Assembly: GCF_011089885.1 (NCBI RefSeq)
Contig: NZ_JAANBD010000025.1
Coordinates: 124,001-188,000 of the forward strand
Length of the DNA: 64,000 nucleotides
From: Thioalkalivibrio sp. XN279
GTDB lineage: Bacteria; Pseudomonadota; Gammaproteobacteria; Steroidobacterales; XN24
Direction of reading: 5' to 3'
Shown here: in pieces, positions 50,034-57,848 of the stretch
How the letters are laid out: every line of letters starts with the position of its first letter
Numbering within the stretch: the first letter of the stretch is position 1
The notes under the pieces: model-generated
What the model was told of the DNA's origin: nothing
Database searches by the model: none
What the model saw: only the letters and a program-made list of their open reading frames with translations
Program-made: the position numbers and the translations under genes

Positions 50034-50441
50034 CTCGCGCCGTCCATCGTCACCGCCGCGCGCCCAAGGTACGAAGGGCGCCGGCGTCCCCTGTCGCCAC
50101 CCCCAGCGGCCTACCCCTACCCCCTGCACTTACCCCCGACCCCGGCGGCCTGGTCAGCCCTCTCTTGTGCGCGAAGCGCACGCCGAACGGCCTTTCCCTG
50201 TTGCGCAAATCCAGCCCCGAAGCTGCCCCGCGGCCCCCGCATTATCCGGACTGGATAGACCTGCCTCGCGTCATGTAGACTTAGCAGAAATTCCTTGCCA
50301 ATCAGGTGACTCGATTCCCTGTCGTAACCCCAACGACGGGGGCTTTTCGGCTGCCCCAAGATATACATTATGCGCAGTGCGTCCGGTATGCGCCCGAGGC
50401 CCTGGCGTGTGGCTGGGACCTTCCAGGCAGTCCAGGTTTGA
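50034..50441. other. Non-coding right end of the dif element and downstream spacer
   Basis: A C-rich stretch (50050-50190, several runs of CCCC), then a more AT-rich part. 50321-50347 reads GTCGT...ACGAC nested with CCCC/GGGG followed by CTTTT, a likely terminator at the element end. The right repeat is at 50361-50378. 50379-50441 is host sequence before the stop of the CBM/TPR gene. A frame from 50026 crosses the right repeat into that gene and is not believed. Confidence 0.5.
50361..50378 (+). repeat. Right direct repeat (partial dif) of the integrated element
   Basis: ATATACATTATGCGCAGT, identical to 49291-49308. Preceded by CTGCCCCAAG instead of the XerD arm, so XerD should bind poorly here and the left copy should be the working dif. 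Confidence 0.9.
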
Positions 50442-52106
50442 TCAGTCCGCGACCTGGCGCCGCAGACTTTCGTACTCTTCCTTCAACCCGGCTTGGGCGG
50501 GTCCCGCGTCCAGGGCCATGCGGTAGAAGCGCAGCGCCGCTTCTGTCTTGCCTCGCTCCCTCGAGATCACGGCGAAGCCCCACAGCGCGTACTGGTTGCC
50601 CGGATCCAGCATCCACGCCTGATTGAAGCGCTTGATCGCAACGGTTTTGTTGTCCTGGTAGTAGAAGTTCCACCCCGTCCGTGCAAAATGCTCGGCCGCT
50701 GCGGCGCGGTCGCCCTGGAATCCGGGCAGTACCATTTCCAGGAACTTCTCGTCGGTGGTCTTCTGCCACGCCGTCTTCTCGTAGCCGCCGAACATCGGCA
50801 GCTCGTTGACCGGGACCCAGATGTCGGCTTCCCGGGACAGGCCTGCGGGCACGTTTTTCATCAGCGGCTCACGCCGCAGGCGCACGTCGTCAACGAAAAA
50901 GGTGATTGAGCCATCCGTTTGAAGCGCTGCAATCCCCCAGCCATGAACCGCAGAGAGACCCAGCCCGTCGTTCGGCGCGCCGTTCCAGATCTCCTTCCGG
51001 GCCATGATCTCGAGGGGAATGGACATCAGCCTCCAGCCGGAGAAGGCATCGGCGAACTCGTATGAATAGCGTTCGGCATCGTCCAAGACCGAGCACAGAC
51101 GGCGGTTGTCGAGCACGTCGATGACCAGCCGCGTTCCACTGTCGTTGCCGTGGAACCAAAAGCTCAGTTCGAGCGCGCCGCTCCAGTCATAGCCGAGCCA
51201 CTCGTCGACGGTTTCGTTAGCAAAGCGATGCAGGACACCCGCCCAGGTGTCGACCTCCAGCTCGAGTTTCAGCACGGAATTCCCCGGCCTCTCCCCGGGC
51301 ACTGGAGGATGATCCGGAGTGGTGGAAATGCGCGCCCTGCTCCTGTCGCCGTTGAAGGTGGAGAAGCCCAGGGGGATGCCGTGGGGATCGAAGCCACTGG
51401 GGAGCCCGGTCTCAAAACCATCTATCAGGTCTGAGGCGGGCTGGGTGGGGATCCTGGTCGGCGCCGCTCCTGCGCAGGGTTCCACCCTCGCGAGCTGTTG
51501 CTTGAGGGCCTGCATGGCCACCCGGGTCGCGTTCTCGATCATGGCGTCCCTTGCGGCCTGGGACTCGCCGGCAACCAGCCCCGCCGCGGCGAACATCTGG
51601 TGGTGCTCGTTGAGAAGGAAGGAGAAGGCGTTCTCCCCTGCCGCGTTCACGACGTAGCACTGGATTCCGAACACCACGCGGTCATCCGGGACCAGGATTT
51701 CCAGGACCAGGCTGTATCCGGCATCCACGGGCGCCTCCGCCAGCTGCCCGGCGACGGTCGCCAGCCCGCCCTGGAAGATGTTCCATTGTGAGTCCGGCAA
51801 CATTCGGCCCCGGTCGATGCGCTTGTGTGCTGCGATTGCCCGACCCGTCCCCTCCTCGTTCAGGAATGCGATCACCAGTTCCTGGGACTTGAAAGAATGG
51901 GCCGAACGCTCGGCGCGCCGGATAATGGTCGGATACACCGCGATGGTGGCTCCGCCCAGGTCGGCAAGAAACCGGGCCTCTGCGGGGGCTTCCGGACGAA
52001 AGCCCGGCTCGGGTGAGGTCGACTCGGCCTTGTGTGCGTTGCCCAGCGGCGATGCGAGCAGCAAGGCGACCAGCGCCAGGCCGGTAGCAACTTTCATGGC
52101 TTTCAT
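50442..52106 (-). CDS. Exported protein with CBM11-like and TPR-like regions, function unknown
   Basis: 554 residues with a signal peptide ending near GNAHA (start ATG 52106 behind GGAG). Residues about 40-200 show no domain I recognise. Residues about 225-410 resemble a carbohydrate-binding module of CBM11/galactose-binding type: LIDGFETG opening, DWSGALELSFWFHGNDSGTR, FSGWRLMSIPLEIM and a closing SITFFVDDVRL. The last 90 residues contain a TPR-like pair (AIKRFNQAWMLDPGNQYALWGFAV). A periplasmic glycan- or ligand-binding role is conceivable. The stop lies 63 bases from the right end of the dif element. Confidence 0.6.
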   Translation of the reverse strand: MKAMKVATGLALVALLLASPLGNAHKAESTSPEPGFRPEAPAEARFLADLGGATIAVYPTIIRRAERSAHSFKSQELVIAFLNEEGTGRAIAAHKRIDRGRMLPDSQWNIFQGGLATVAGQLAEAPVDAGYSLVLEILVPDDRVVFGIQCYVVNAAGENAFSFLLNEHHQMFAAAGLVAGESQAARDAMIENATRVAMQALKQQLARVEPCAGAAPTRIPTQPASDLIDGFETGLPSGFDPHGIPLGFSTFNGDRSRARISTTPDHPPVPGERPGNSVLKLELEVDTWAGVLHRFANETVDEWLGYDWSGALELSFWFHGNDSGTRLVIDVLDNRRLCSVLDDAERYSYEFADAFSGWRLMSIPLEIMARKEIWNGAPNDGLGLSAVHGWGIAALQTDGSITFFVDDVRLRREPLMKNVPAGLSREADIWVPVNELPMFGGYEKTAWQKTTDEKFLEMVLPGFQGDRAAAAEHFARTGWNFYYQDNKTVAIKRFNQAWMLDPGNQYALWGFAVISRERGKTEAALRFYRMALDAGPAQAGLKEEYESLRRQVAD

Positions 52107-52343
52107 GGCTCATCTCCAGGCCGCGGATTCCAGCAAGGCCGGGTGCGAGCCAGTGCCTGAACGGCGGGAGGCGTCGAAAAGGGCGTCCGGTCGTAACCAA
52201 CCCTTGTTTTGGATATAGCAGACCCGGCCGCGATTGCCAGAACGAGCGGAGGCGATTCTTGACGTGGAATTGAGACCTGGTACAGGGTCTGTTGCTGCCG
52301 GACGTTATATGTTCGGATTCGAGCACTCAGGGGGGGATGTGTT

Positions 52344-52709
52344 GTGTGGCCTTTTTCCCGTTCCAGGGACCGGAAGAACAAGTCAGCCGGCCGGTCCGAC
52401 AGCGCGCCGGCCAAAAAACCGCCGCGCTTCGACGCGGTCGAAGTCGTCCCCTCCGACTACGGCGCGTGCAATGCGGCCCGGGAACTCGCGGGCCAGCGAT
52501 TCCTGAGTAATCGGATGCCCAAGTTGCCGTTGCCCGAATGCGACAAGTCGCAGTGCGAGTGTGGTTACCGGCACCACAAGGATCGCCGCACGGAGGTGCG
52601 TCGGGTCGCCGATATGGACGGTTCGGTGTTGCAGCTTGCGGATAACGAACAGGATCGCCGGGACTCCGCCCGGCGCGGACGGCGCCGCACGGACAACACG
52701 CCCGCCTGA
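52344..52709 (+). CDS. Conserved hypothetical Cys/His-rich small protein
   Basis: 121 residues from GTG 52344, with a GGGGGG stretch upstream. The central part ACNAARELAGQRFLS, LPLPECDKSQCECGYRHHKDRR and RRGRRRTD looks conserved and not like a shadow frame. Cys-x4-Cys-x-Cys and two His could bind a metal. Very basic at both ends. I do not know a function; I believe similar proteins occur in Xanthomonadales-like genomes. A 237-base gap with nothing recognised precedes it. Confidence 0.6.
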   Translation: MWPFSRSRDRKNKSAGRSDSAPAKKPPRFDAVEVVPSDYGACNAARELAGQRFLSNRMPKLPLPECDKSQCECGYRHHKDRRTEVRRVADMDGSVLQLADNEQDRRDSARRGRRRTDNTPA

Positions 52710-52823
52710 ACTTTGCTGGATGGGCGGATTGAGCTCCGCGCTCCGCCGGATCGTCCGTCGGACGCACTGAGCATGCATTGCGCCTGCAATGTGCCTGAAA
52801 TATCCCTCCCCTATTCTCGATCG

Positions 52824-54347
52824 ATGATCCCGGACCCTTACCCCGTTCCAGGCATGATCGGTCGACTTACCCCTCCCCTGGATCGCCAGGCGCAACTGCT
52901 GCGGCAGCTGCAGGACCTGCGGCAAGAGGTCGATGACGAAGCCCTGCGCATGGTCCAGGGATGGGAACAGCGCATCCGTCGCCCGGGATTCCGTGAACGC
53001 GCGCTCAACCTGGCCCATTACATCGTGCTGCGCCGACGGGACCTGAGACCATTGCAGGACGGGTTGACTCTTCTCGGGCTGTCTTCCCTGGGCAGGCTCG
53101 AAGGGCGGGTTCTCGCCAACCTGGATGCCGTCATCGCCGCATTGGCTGCAATCACCCGGGATCCCAGGCCGGAGCCATTCCCCTCGCCCGCCGAAATGTT
53201 TCATGGGCGCGACCTGGCGCGCCTGAACGCCGATGTGGCGTTTGGTCGGAGGCACGACGGCCGCCCGGTCCGCCTCATGGTGACGCTCCCCGTCGAGGTC
53301 GGGGATAGCCCGCGGCTGGCTGAGGAATTGCTCGACAGCGGTGCTGATCTCGTGCGCATCAATTGCGCGCACGACGCCCCGGCGCAGTGGCGCGCGATGC
53401 TCGACAACGTGCGGCGGGCGGCACGGGAAGCTGGGCGCGAGACACGCATTCTCATGGACCTCGCCGGGCCCAAGTGCCGCACGGGTGAAGTCCACGTGGC
53501 CAAGGGCCGCAAGCGACTGCATGCTGGCGACGAATTCCTCCTGCTGCGAGACGGTTTCGCGCCGCTGGCGCAGTTTCCCGTCCAGGTGAAGTGCACCTTG
53601 CCGAGCGTGTTCCAGGACCTCCGCTTCGGCGCCCGTGTCTGGCTGGACGAGGGCCGGCTCGGCGGCGTCGTGAAGGCGGTCATGGACGAGGGGGCGCTGG
53701 TGAGCGTGGAGTCTGCCCCGCCGCGTGGGCTGCGCCTGAAGCCCGACAAGGGGCTCAATTTCCCGGGCACCGATCTCGGCGTCGCGCCCCTTACGCCGAA
53801 GGATCTCGCTGACCTCGATTTCGTCGCCGCGGAAGCCGATCTCGTGGGCTATTCCTTTGTGCAGGACGCCGCGGACATTGCCCTGCTGCAGCGCGAACTC
53901 GAGCAGCGCGTGGGCGGGAGGAAGGCGCACGACATTGGCATCGTCGCCAAGATCGAGACCGCCAGGGCGGTGCGCAACCTGCCCGATATCATCGTGCAGG
54001 GCGCGGGAAGCCAGCCCTTCGCTATCATGATCGCGCGTGGTGACCTGGGCGTGGAAATCGGGTTCGCGCGCCTGGCCGAGATCCAAGAGGAGATCCTGTG
54101 GCTCTGCGAGGCGGCCTACGTGCCGGTGATCTGGGCGACCGGGGTGCTCAACGGGCTCATCAAGGAAGGCCAGGCCAACCGCGGCGAGATGACTGATGCC
54201 GCCATGTCGGCTCGCGCCGAGTGCGTGATGCTGAACAAGGGGCCGCACGTCCTGGAGGCGCTCCGGTGCCTGGACCAGCTTTTTGCCAGGATGGCAGAAC
54301 ACGTCGAGAAGAAAACCCCGCGGCTCCGGGCCCTGAAGTCCTGGTAG
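52824..54347 (+). CDS. Pyruvate-kinase-like protein with N-terminal extension and no C-terminal domain
   Basis: 507 residues if ATG 52824 is used; ATGs at 52773 and 52854 are also possible. The first 150 residues are helical and not part of a pyruvate kinase. Then barrel motifs appear: DLAGPKCRTGEV, IVAKIETARAVRNLPDI, MIARGDLGVEIGF with the K+/Mg2+ ligands, and WATGVLNGLIKEGQANRGEMTDAA. The chain stops right after the barrel, so the allosteric C-terminal domain is missing. It may be a PEP-using enzyme outside glycolysis or a regulatory paralogue. Activity is not assured. Confidence 0.7.
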   Translation: MIPDPYPVPGMIGRLTPPLDRQAQLLRQLQDLRQEVDDEALRMVQGWEQRIRRPGFRERALNLAHYIVLRRRDLRPLQDGLTLLGLSSLGRLEGRVLANLDAVIAALAAITRDPRPEPFPSPAEMFHGRDLARLNADVAFGRRHDGRPVRLMVTLPVEVGDSPRLAEELLDSGADLVRINCAHDAPAQWRAMLDNVRRAAREAGRETRILMDLAGPKCRTGEVHVAKGRKRLHAGDEFLLLRDGFAPLAQFPVQVKCTLPSVFQDLRFGARVWLDEGRLGGVVKAVMDEGALVSVESAPPRGLRLKPDKGLNFPGTDLGVAPLTPKDLADLDFVAAEADLVGYSFVQDAADIALLQRELEQRVGGRKAHDIGIVAKIETARAVRNLPDIIVQGAGSQPFAIMIARGDLGVEIGFARLAEIQEEILWLCEAAYVPVIWATGVLNGLIKEGQANRGEMTDAAMSARAECVMLNKGPHVLEALRCLDQLFARMAEHVEKKTPRLRALKSW

Positions 54348-54377
54348 CCAGGACCGCCCGGTGCGGGCGCGGCTCGA

Positions 54378-54830
54378 CTACAAGTCGAACTCGATGGTGT
54401 CGAAGCGGGTGGTGTCCTCGTGCCGGGCCTGGCGCCGGATGGCGTCCACGATGCTGCGCGAGTCCCAGCCGACCACTTCGGCGGCATGCCCCTTGAGGCG
54501 CGGATCCATGTTCTTGGGACCGAAGTGCTCCACGGCGACGATCGGCAGGTCCAGCATGCGCGCCGTGTCGATGGTGTAGCGGGCCCAGTCGTTGAAACGC
54601 TCCCAGGTGCCGGCCGGGCACACCACGCATTCCGCTTCCTTCAGGGCCTCACTGATCAGGGTGCGCCGCGCGGCGACCCCGTCTCCCTGCGGGCTCGGCG
54701 CATCCGGGTCCAGGACCACGCGGTAGAAGAAATTATCGGCGCTCTCGATGAACTCGAACAGGCGGGCATAGTCCTCATCACGGTGCCAGCCGTGGACGGC
54801 ATAGAGCTTGATGGGGTTGTGTTCCGACAT
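54378..54830 (-). CDS. ThsB/MTH538-type TIR-like domain protein
   Basis: 150 residues from ATG 54830 with a perfect GGAGGG site. The whole protein is one Rossmann-like TIR-like domain (Pfam DUF1863/ThsB type): KLYAVHGWHRDEDYARLFEFIE opens the fold, EAECVVCPAGTWERFNDWARYTI the middle, and DEVVGWD-like AAEVVGWDSRSIVDAIRRQA closes it. ThsB proteins make a cyclic ADP-ribose signal in Thoeris phage defence, but no ThsA partner is adjacent. Stand-alone members are common and may be nucleotide enzymes of other kinds. Convergent with the pyruvate-kinase-like gene. Confidence 0.7.
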   Translation of the reverse strand: MSEHNPIKLYAVHGWHRDEDYARLFEFIESADNFFYRVVLDPDAPSPQGDGVAARRTLISEALKEAECVVCPAGTWERFNDWARYTIDTARMLDLPIVAVEHFGPKNMDPRLKGHAAEVVGWDSRSIVDAIRRQARHEDTTRFDTIEFDL

Positions 54831-54967
54831 GACGCCCTCCTCGGCCTGCCCAGCTTTCACGGGATTTTACCCTATGCGCATAAGGATGGTGCTGCTCCGG
54901 GAGCACGGTCCCCCGGGGTTGGATAGAATTGCCTCTTGCGGTCATCGCCGAGCCTGCTCTGCCACAC

Positions 54968-55702
54968 GTGAAATTCCTGCTATACAACATCCGTTACGCT
55001 GCCGGGACCGGCGCGCGCTTCCACCTGCCCGTCCCCGGGGCAGGTTACCTGCGCGGCAACCAGGGCAATCTCGACGCGATCACGACCTTCATCAAGGAAC
55101 ACAGTCCCGACGTGGTCGGCCTGATCGAGGTCGACACGGGCTCGATCCGCACCGGCATGGTGAACCAGGCCGAGGCCATAGCGCGCCAGCTCGGGCATTA
55201 CAGCACCTACCAGTGCAAGTACGGCGAGAGCTCGATGAACACCCGGCTGCCCATCGTGCGCAAGCAGGCGAACGCCTTCCTGGCCGCGCCCCGGGTGTAC
55301 GGTGAGCGCTTCCATTACTTCGATACCGGTATCAAGCGGCTGATCATCGAGCTCGAACTCGACGACGTCGCCATCTTCCTGGTGCACCTGTCGCTGAAAT
55401 ACCGGCATCGCCACTGGCAGCTGCGGCACCTGCATGACCTGGTCAAGGCGGCGTCCAAGCCGGTGATCGTGGCCGGCGACTTCAACACCTTCTGGGGCGA
55501 GAACGAGATGTACCTGTTCATGCAGGCCGCCGGCCTGCAGAGCGCTAACGAGGCGCGCCTGCCCTCCTATCCCAGCCATGCGCCGCGCAAGGAGCTGGAT
55601 TTCATTCTCTACGGCGAGGGCCTGCGGCCGCGCAGCTTCGAGATCCCGCAGGTGCGCTTGTCGGATCACCTGCCGCTGATCTGCGAGTTCGATCCCGCCT
55701 GA
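54968..55702 (+). CDS. Endonuclease/exonuclease/phosphatase (EEP) family hydrolase
   Basis: 244 residues from GTG 54968, where the fold begins (KFLLYNIRYAAG); a TTG at 54929 is the alternative. EEP motifs: Asn in LLYNIRY, Glu in GLIEVDTG, Asp/Asn in AGDFNTFWGE and Asp-His in SDHLPLICEF. A metal-dependent phosphoesterase acting on DNA, lipid heads or phosphoinositide-like compounds; no signal peptide. The substrate cannot be told. Confidence 0.85.
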   Translation: MKFLLYNIRYAAGTGARFHLPVPGAGYLRGNQGNLDAITTFIKEHSPDVVGLIEVDTGSIRTGMVNQAEAIARQLGHYSTYQCKYGESSMNTRLPIVRKQANAFLAAPRVYGERFHYFDTGIKRLIIELELDDVAIFLVHLSLKYRHRHWQLRHLHDLVKAASKPVIVAGDFNTFWGENEMYLFMQAAGLQSANEARLPSYPSHAPRKELDFILYGEGLRPRSFEIPQVRLSDHLPLICEFDPA

Positions 55703-55801
55703 CGGTGTGTCGGCGCACGGTCGCGCTTTCGCCCCCGTCCGTCCCGCCCGACCGTCGCCGCCCGTGGCTTTGTTGCGGTGACGCATGGCTGCGCCTACCA
55801 T

Positions 55802-55815
55802 TAAACAGTTGTTTC
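55802..55815 (+). promoter_or_regulatory. PsrA-like operator
   Basis: TAAAC-AGTT-GTTTC, matching the (G/C)AAAC-N2-4-GTTT(G/C) motif known for Pseudomonas PsrA. It lies 17-30 bases before the start of the TetR gene, so it would block that gene's promoter (autoregulation) and with it the thiolase and hydratase genes read through from it. Confidence 0.6.
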
Positions 55816-55831
55816 AATCGGGCCGAACATC

Positions 55832-56524
55832 TTGACCAGCCTGCTCGACTCCACGCGGGACCGCATCATCGTCGCAGCCGAGGAGCTGTTCGCGCGCACC
55901 GGCGTGGCGCGCACCTCGCTGCGCGCCATCACCGCCCTGGCGCGCGTGAACCTCGCTGCGGTGAATTACCATTTCGGTTCCAAGGAAGGCCTGGTCGACG
56001 AGGTTTACCGGCGGCGCCTGGAGCCCCTGAACAGGGCCCGGCTCGCCAACCTGGAAAAGCTCGAGAAAAGGCGCCGCAAGCCGACGCTGGAAGAGATTCT
56101 CGAGGCCTTCATGACCCCGGTCGCCAACCTGGCGCGGGACCCGGCCCAGGGCGGGCCGACAGTGATGCGGCTCCTGGGCCAGACCCATGCGGAAGCCGAG
56201 GCGCCCTACAAGTCCTGGTTCGCGGGCGAGTACAAGCGCGTGCTCGAGCGCTACCACGCGGCGCTGTGCCGCGCCCTCCCCGACCTGCCGCCCGAGGACG
56301 TCCGCTGGCGGCTGCAGTTCCTGGTCGGCGCCCTGACCTACCCGGTCGCGGAGCGCCAGCTGGTCGAGCTGGTGTCGGGGGAGTCCATGAGTCCCGACGA
56401 CGTCATCCACGTGGTGCACCGCCTGATGCCTTTCGTGGCTGCAGGCTTCCGCGCCCCGGTCTCAGCATCCAAGCCCGTCCGCCGCCGCGTGCCGGCGCGG
56501 TCGACCCAACCCCGGAAACGCTAG
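55832..56524 (+). CDS. TetR family regulator, PsrA/FadR-like
   Basis: 230 residues; TTG 55832 is the only start that keeps the full DNA-binding domain. The HTH TSLRAITALARVNLAAVNYHFGSK (about residues 28-51) is very close to that of PsrA, and the long C-terminal ligand domain (LLGQTHAEAEAPYKSWF) fits fatty-acyl sensing. The chain ends in a basic tail. It is followed 9 bases later by beta-oxidation genes and preceded by a matching operator, so it probably represses them until fatty acids or acyl-CoA are present. Confidence 0.85.
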   Translation: MTSLLDSTRDRIIVAAEELFARTGVARTSLRAITALARVNLAAVNYHFGSKEGLVDEVYRRRLEPLNRARLANLEKLEKRRRKPTLEEILEAFMTPVANLARDPAQGGPTVMRLLGQTHAEAEAPYKSWFAGEYKRVLERYHAALCRALPDLPPEDVRWRLQFLVGALTYPVAERQLVELVSGESMSPDDVIHVVHRLMPFVAAGFRAPVSASKPVRRRVPARSTQPRKR

Positions 56525-56533
56525 GAGTAAATC

Positions 56534-57844
56534 ATGGCCAAGACCCGCCACGCGACCCACGCGAGCCGCGCCTATGTGGTGGATGGCGCGAGAACGCCTT
56601 TTCTCAAGGCGCGCGGGCGCCCCGGGCCGTTCAGCGCCTCGGACCTCGCCGTCGCCGCCGGGCGCGCCTTGCTGGCGCGCCAGCCCATCGCCCCCGACCA
56701 GATCGACGAGGTCATCCTGGGCTGCGCCATGCCCAGTCCGGACGAATCGAACATCGGGCGCATCACCGCCCTGCGCCTGGGGTGTGGCAACAAGGTCCCG
56801 GGCTTCACGGTGATGCGCAACTGCGCCTCCGCCATGCAGGCCCTGGACTCCGCGGCCCGCAACATCTGGCTCGGTCGTGCGGACCTGGTGCTGGCCGGCG
56901 GCACCGAGGCCATGAGCCGCGCACCCGTGCTGTTCAATGACGACATGGTGAACTGGCTGTCCGACCTGGCACGGGCCAAGTCGCCGGTCGACAAGGCGGT
57001 ACAGATGACCCGCCTGCGGCCGAAGCATTTCGCCCCGGTGATCGCCCTCATCAAGGGCCTGACCGACCCGGTGGTGGGCCTGAACATGGGCCAGACCTGC
57101 GAAGTCATCTCCCACCGCTTCGGCATCAGCCGCAAGGAGATGGACAAGTTCGCGGCGCGCAGCCACCAGAGGCTTGCTGCCGCCTTCGACGAGGGGCGCA
57201 TGGACGAGGTGGTGGCCGTGTACGACGCCGCCGGTCGCGCCCACGAGGAGGATGACGGGCTGCGGCGCGACAGCACCGAAGAGAAGCTGGCCACCCTGAA
57301 GCCTTTCTTCGACCGCAAGGTCGGCCAGGTCACGGCCGGGAACAGTTCCCAGATCACCGACGGCGCGGCGTTGTTGCTGCTGGCCAGCGAGGCCGCCGTC
57401 AAGAAGTACGGCCTCGAAGTGCTCGGTGTCATCGAGGACTGCGAGTGGGCTGCACTGGACCCGGCCGAAATGGGCCTGGGCCCGGCGCACGCCTCGGCGC
57501 CGCTGCTGCAGCGTCACGGGCTCGGCCGCGACGACATCGATCACTGGGAGATCAACGAGGCGTTTGCCGGCCAGGTCTTGGCCTGCCTTGCTGCGCTCGA
57601 CGACGAGGATTATTGCCGCAACGTGCTGGAGCTCGAGGGCGCGTTCGGGCGCATCGACGAGGACAAGCTGAACATCGACGGCGGCGCCATCGCGGCCGGG
57701 CACCCGGTCGGCGCCAGCGGTGCGCGCATCGTCCTGCACGCCCTCAAGGTCCTCGAGCGCCAGGGCGGTGGCACCGCCGTGGCCACCCTTTGCATTGGCG
57801 GCGGCCAGGGCGGCGCCATGCTGCTGAAGAGCAAGCCGGAGTAG
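56534..57844 (+). CDS. Acetyl-CoA C-acyltransferase (beta-oxidation thiolase, FadI/FadA-like)
   Basis: 436 residues, the FadI length. Cleaves 3-ketoacyl-CoA to acetyl-CoA and shortened acyl-CoA. Active Cys97 in MRNCASAMQALDSA, His in NEAFAGQVLA region, His in IAAGHPVGASGAR and the second Cys in LCIGGGQGGA. Start ATG has TAGGAG. The order thiolase then multifunctional subunit resembles fadIJ rather than fadBA. Confidence 0.92.
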   Translation: MAKTRHATHASRAYVVDGARTPFLKARGRPGPFSASDLAVAAGRALLARQPIAPDQIDEVILGCAMPSPDESNIGRITALRLGCGNKVPGFTVMRNCASAMQALDSAARNIWLGRADLVLAGGTEAMSRAPVLFNDDMVNWLSDLARAKSPVDKAVQMTRLRPKHFAPVIALIKGLTDPVVGLNMGQTCEVISHRFGISRKEMDKFAARSHQRLAAAFDEGRMDEVVAVYDAAGRAHEEDDGLRRDSTEEKLATLKPFFDRKVGQVTAGNSSQITDGAALLLLASEAAVKKYGLEVLGVIEDCEWAALDPAEMGLGPAHASAPLLQRHGLGRDDIDHWEINEAFAGQVLACLAALDDEDYCRNVLELEGAFGRIDEDKLNIDGGAIAAGHPVGASGARIVLHALKVLERQGGGTAVATLCIGGGQGGAMLLKSKPE

Positions 57845-57848
57845 CCTC

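Larger units (their letters stand above)
49291..50378. mobile_element. Small element integrated at dif (Xer-dependent, filamentous-phage-like remnant or satellite)
   Basis: Bounded by an 18-bp perfect direct repeat, ATATACATTATGCGCAGT, at 49291-49308 and 50361-50378, which is the dif spacer plus XerC arm. Between them lie about 1.07 kb with a structured leader, a DUF3653-like phage gene, a second small coupled frame and a terminator-like end. Left junction: complete dif. Right junction: XerC arm and spacer intact, XerD arm replaced (CTGCCCCAAGA). This is the footprint of elements that use host XerCD, such as CTX-type and Xanthomonas filamentous phages or their satellites. No replication, coat or integrase gene is present, so it is a satellite or relic. 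Confidence 0.82.

Noticed and set aside
50026-50526. Pro/Arg-rich frame starting within the dif element
   Set aside because: It runs through the C-rich non-coding part, the terminator and the right repeat into the antisense of the CBM/TPR gene.
54348-54377. Thoeris operon at the ThsB-like gene
   Set aside because: No SIR2/SLOG (ThsA) gene lies next to it; neighbours are a PK-like protein and an EEP hydrolase.
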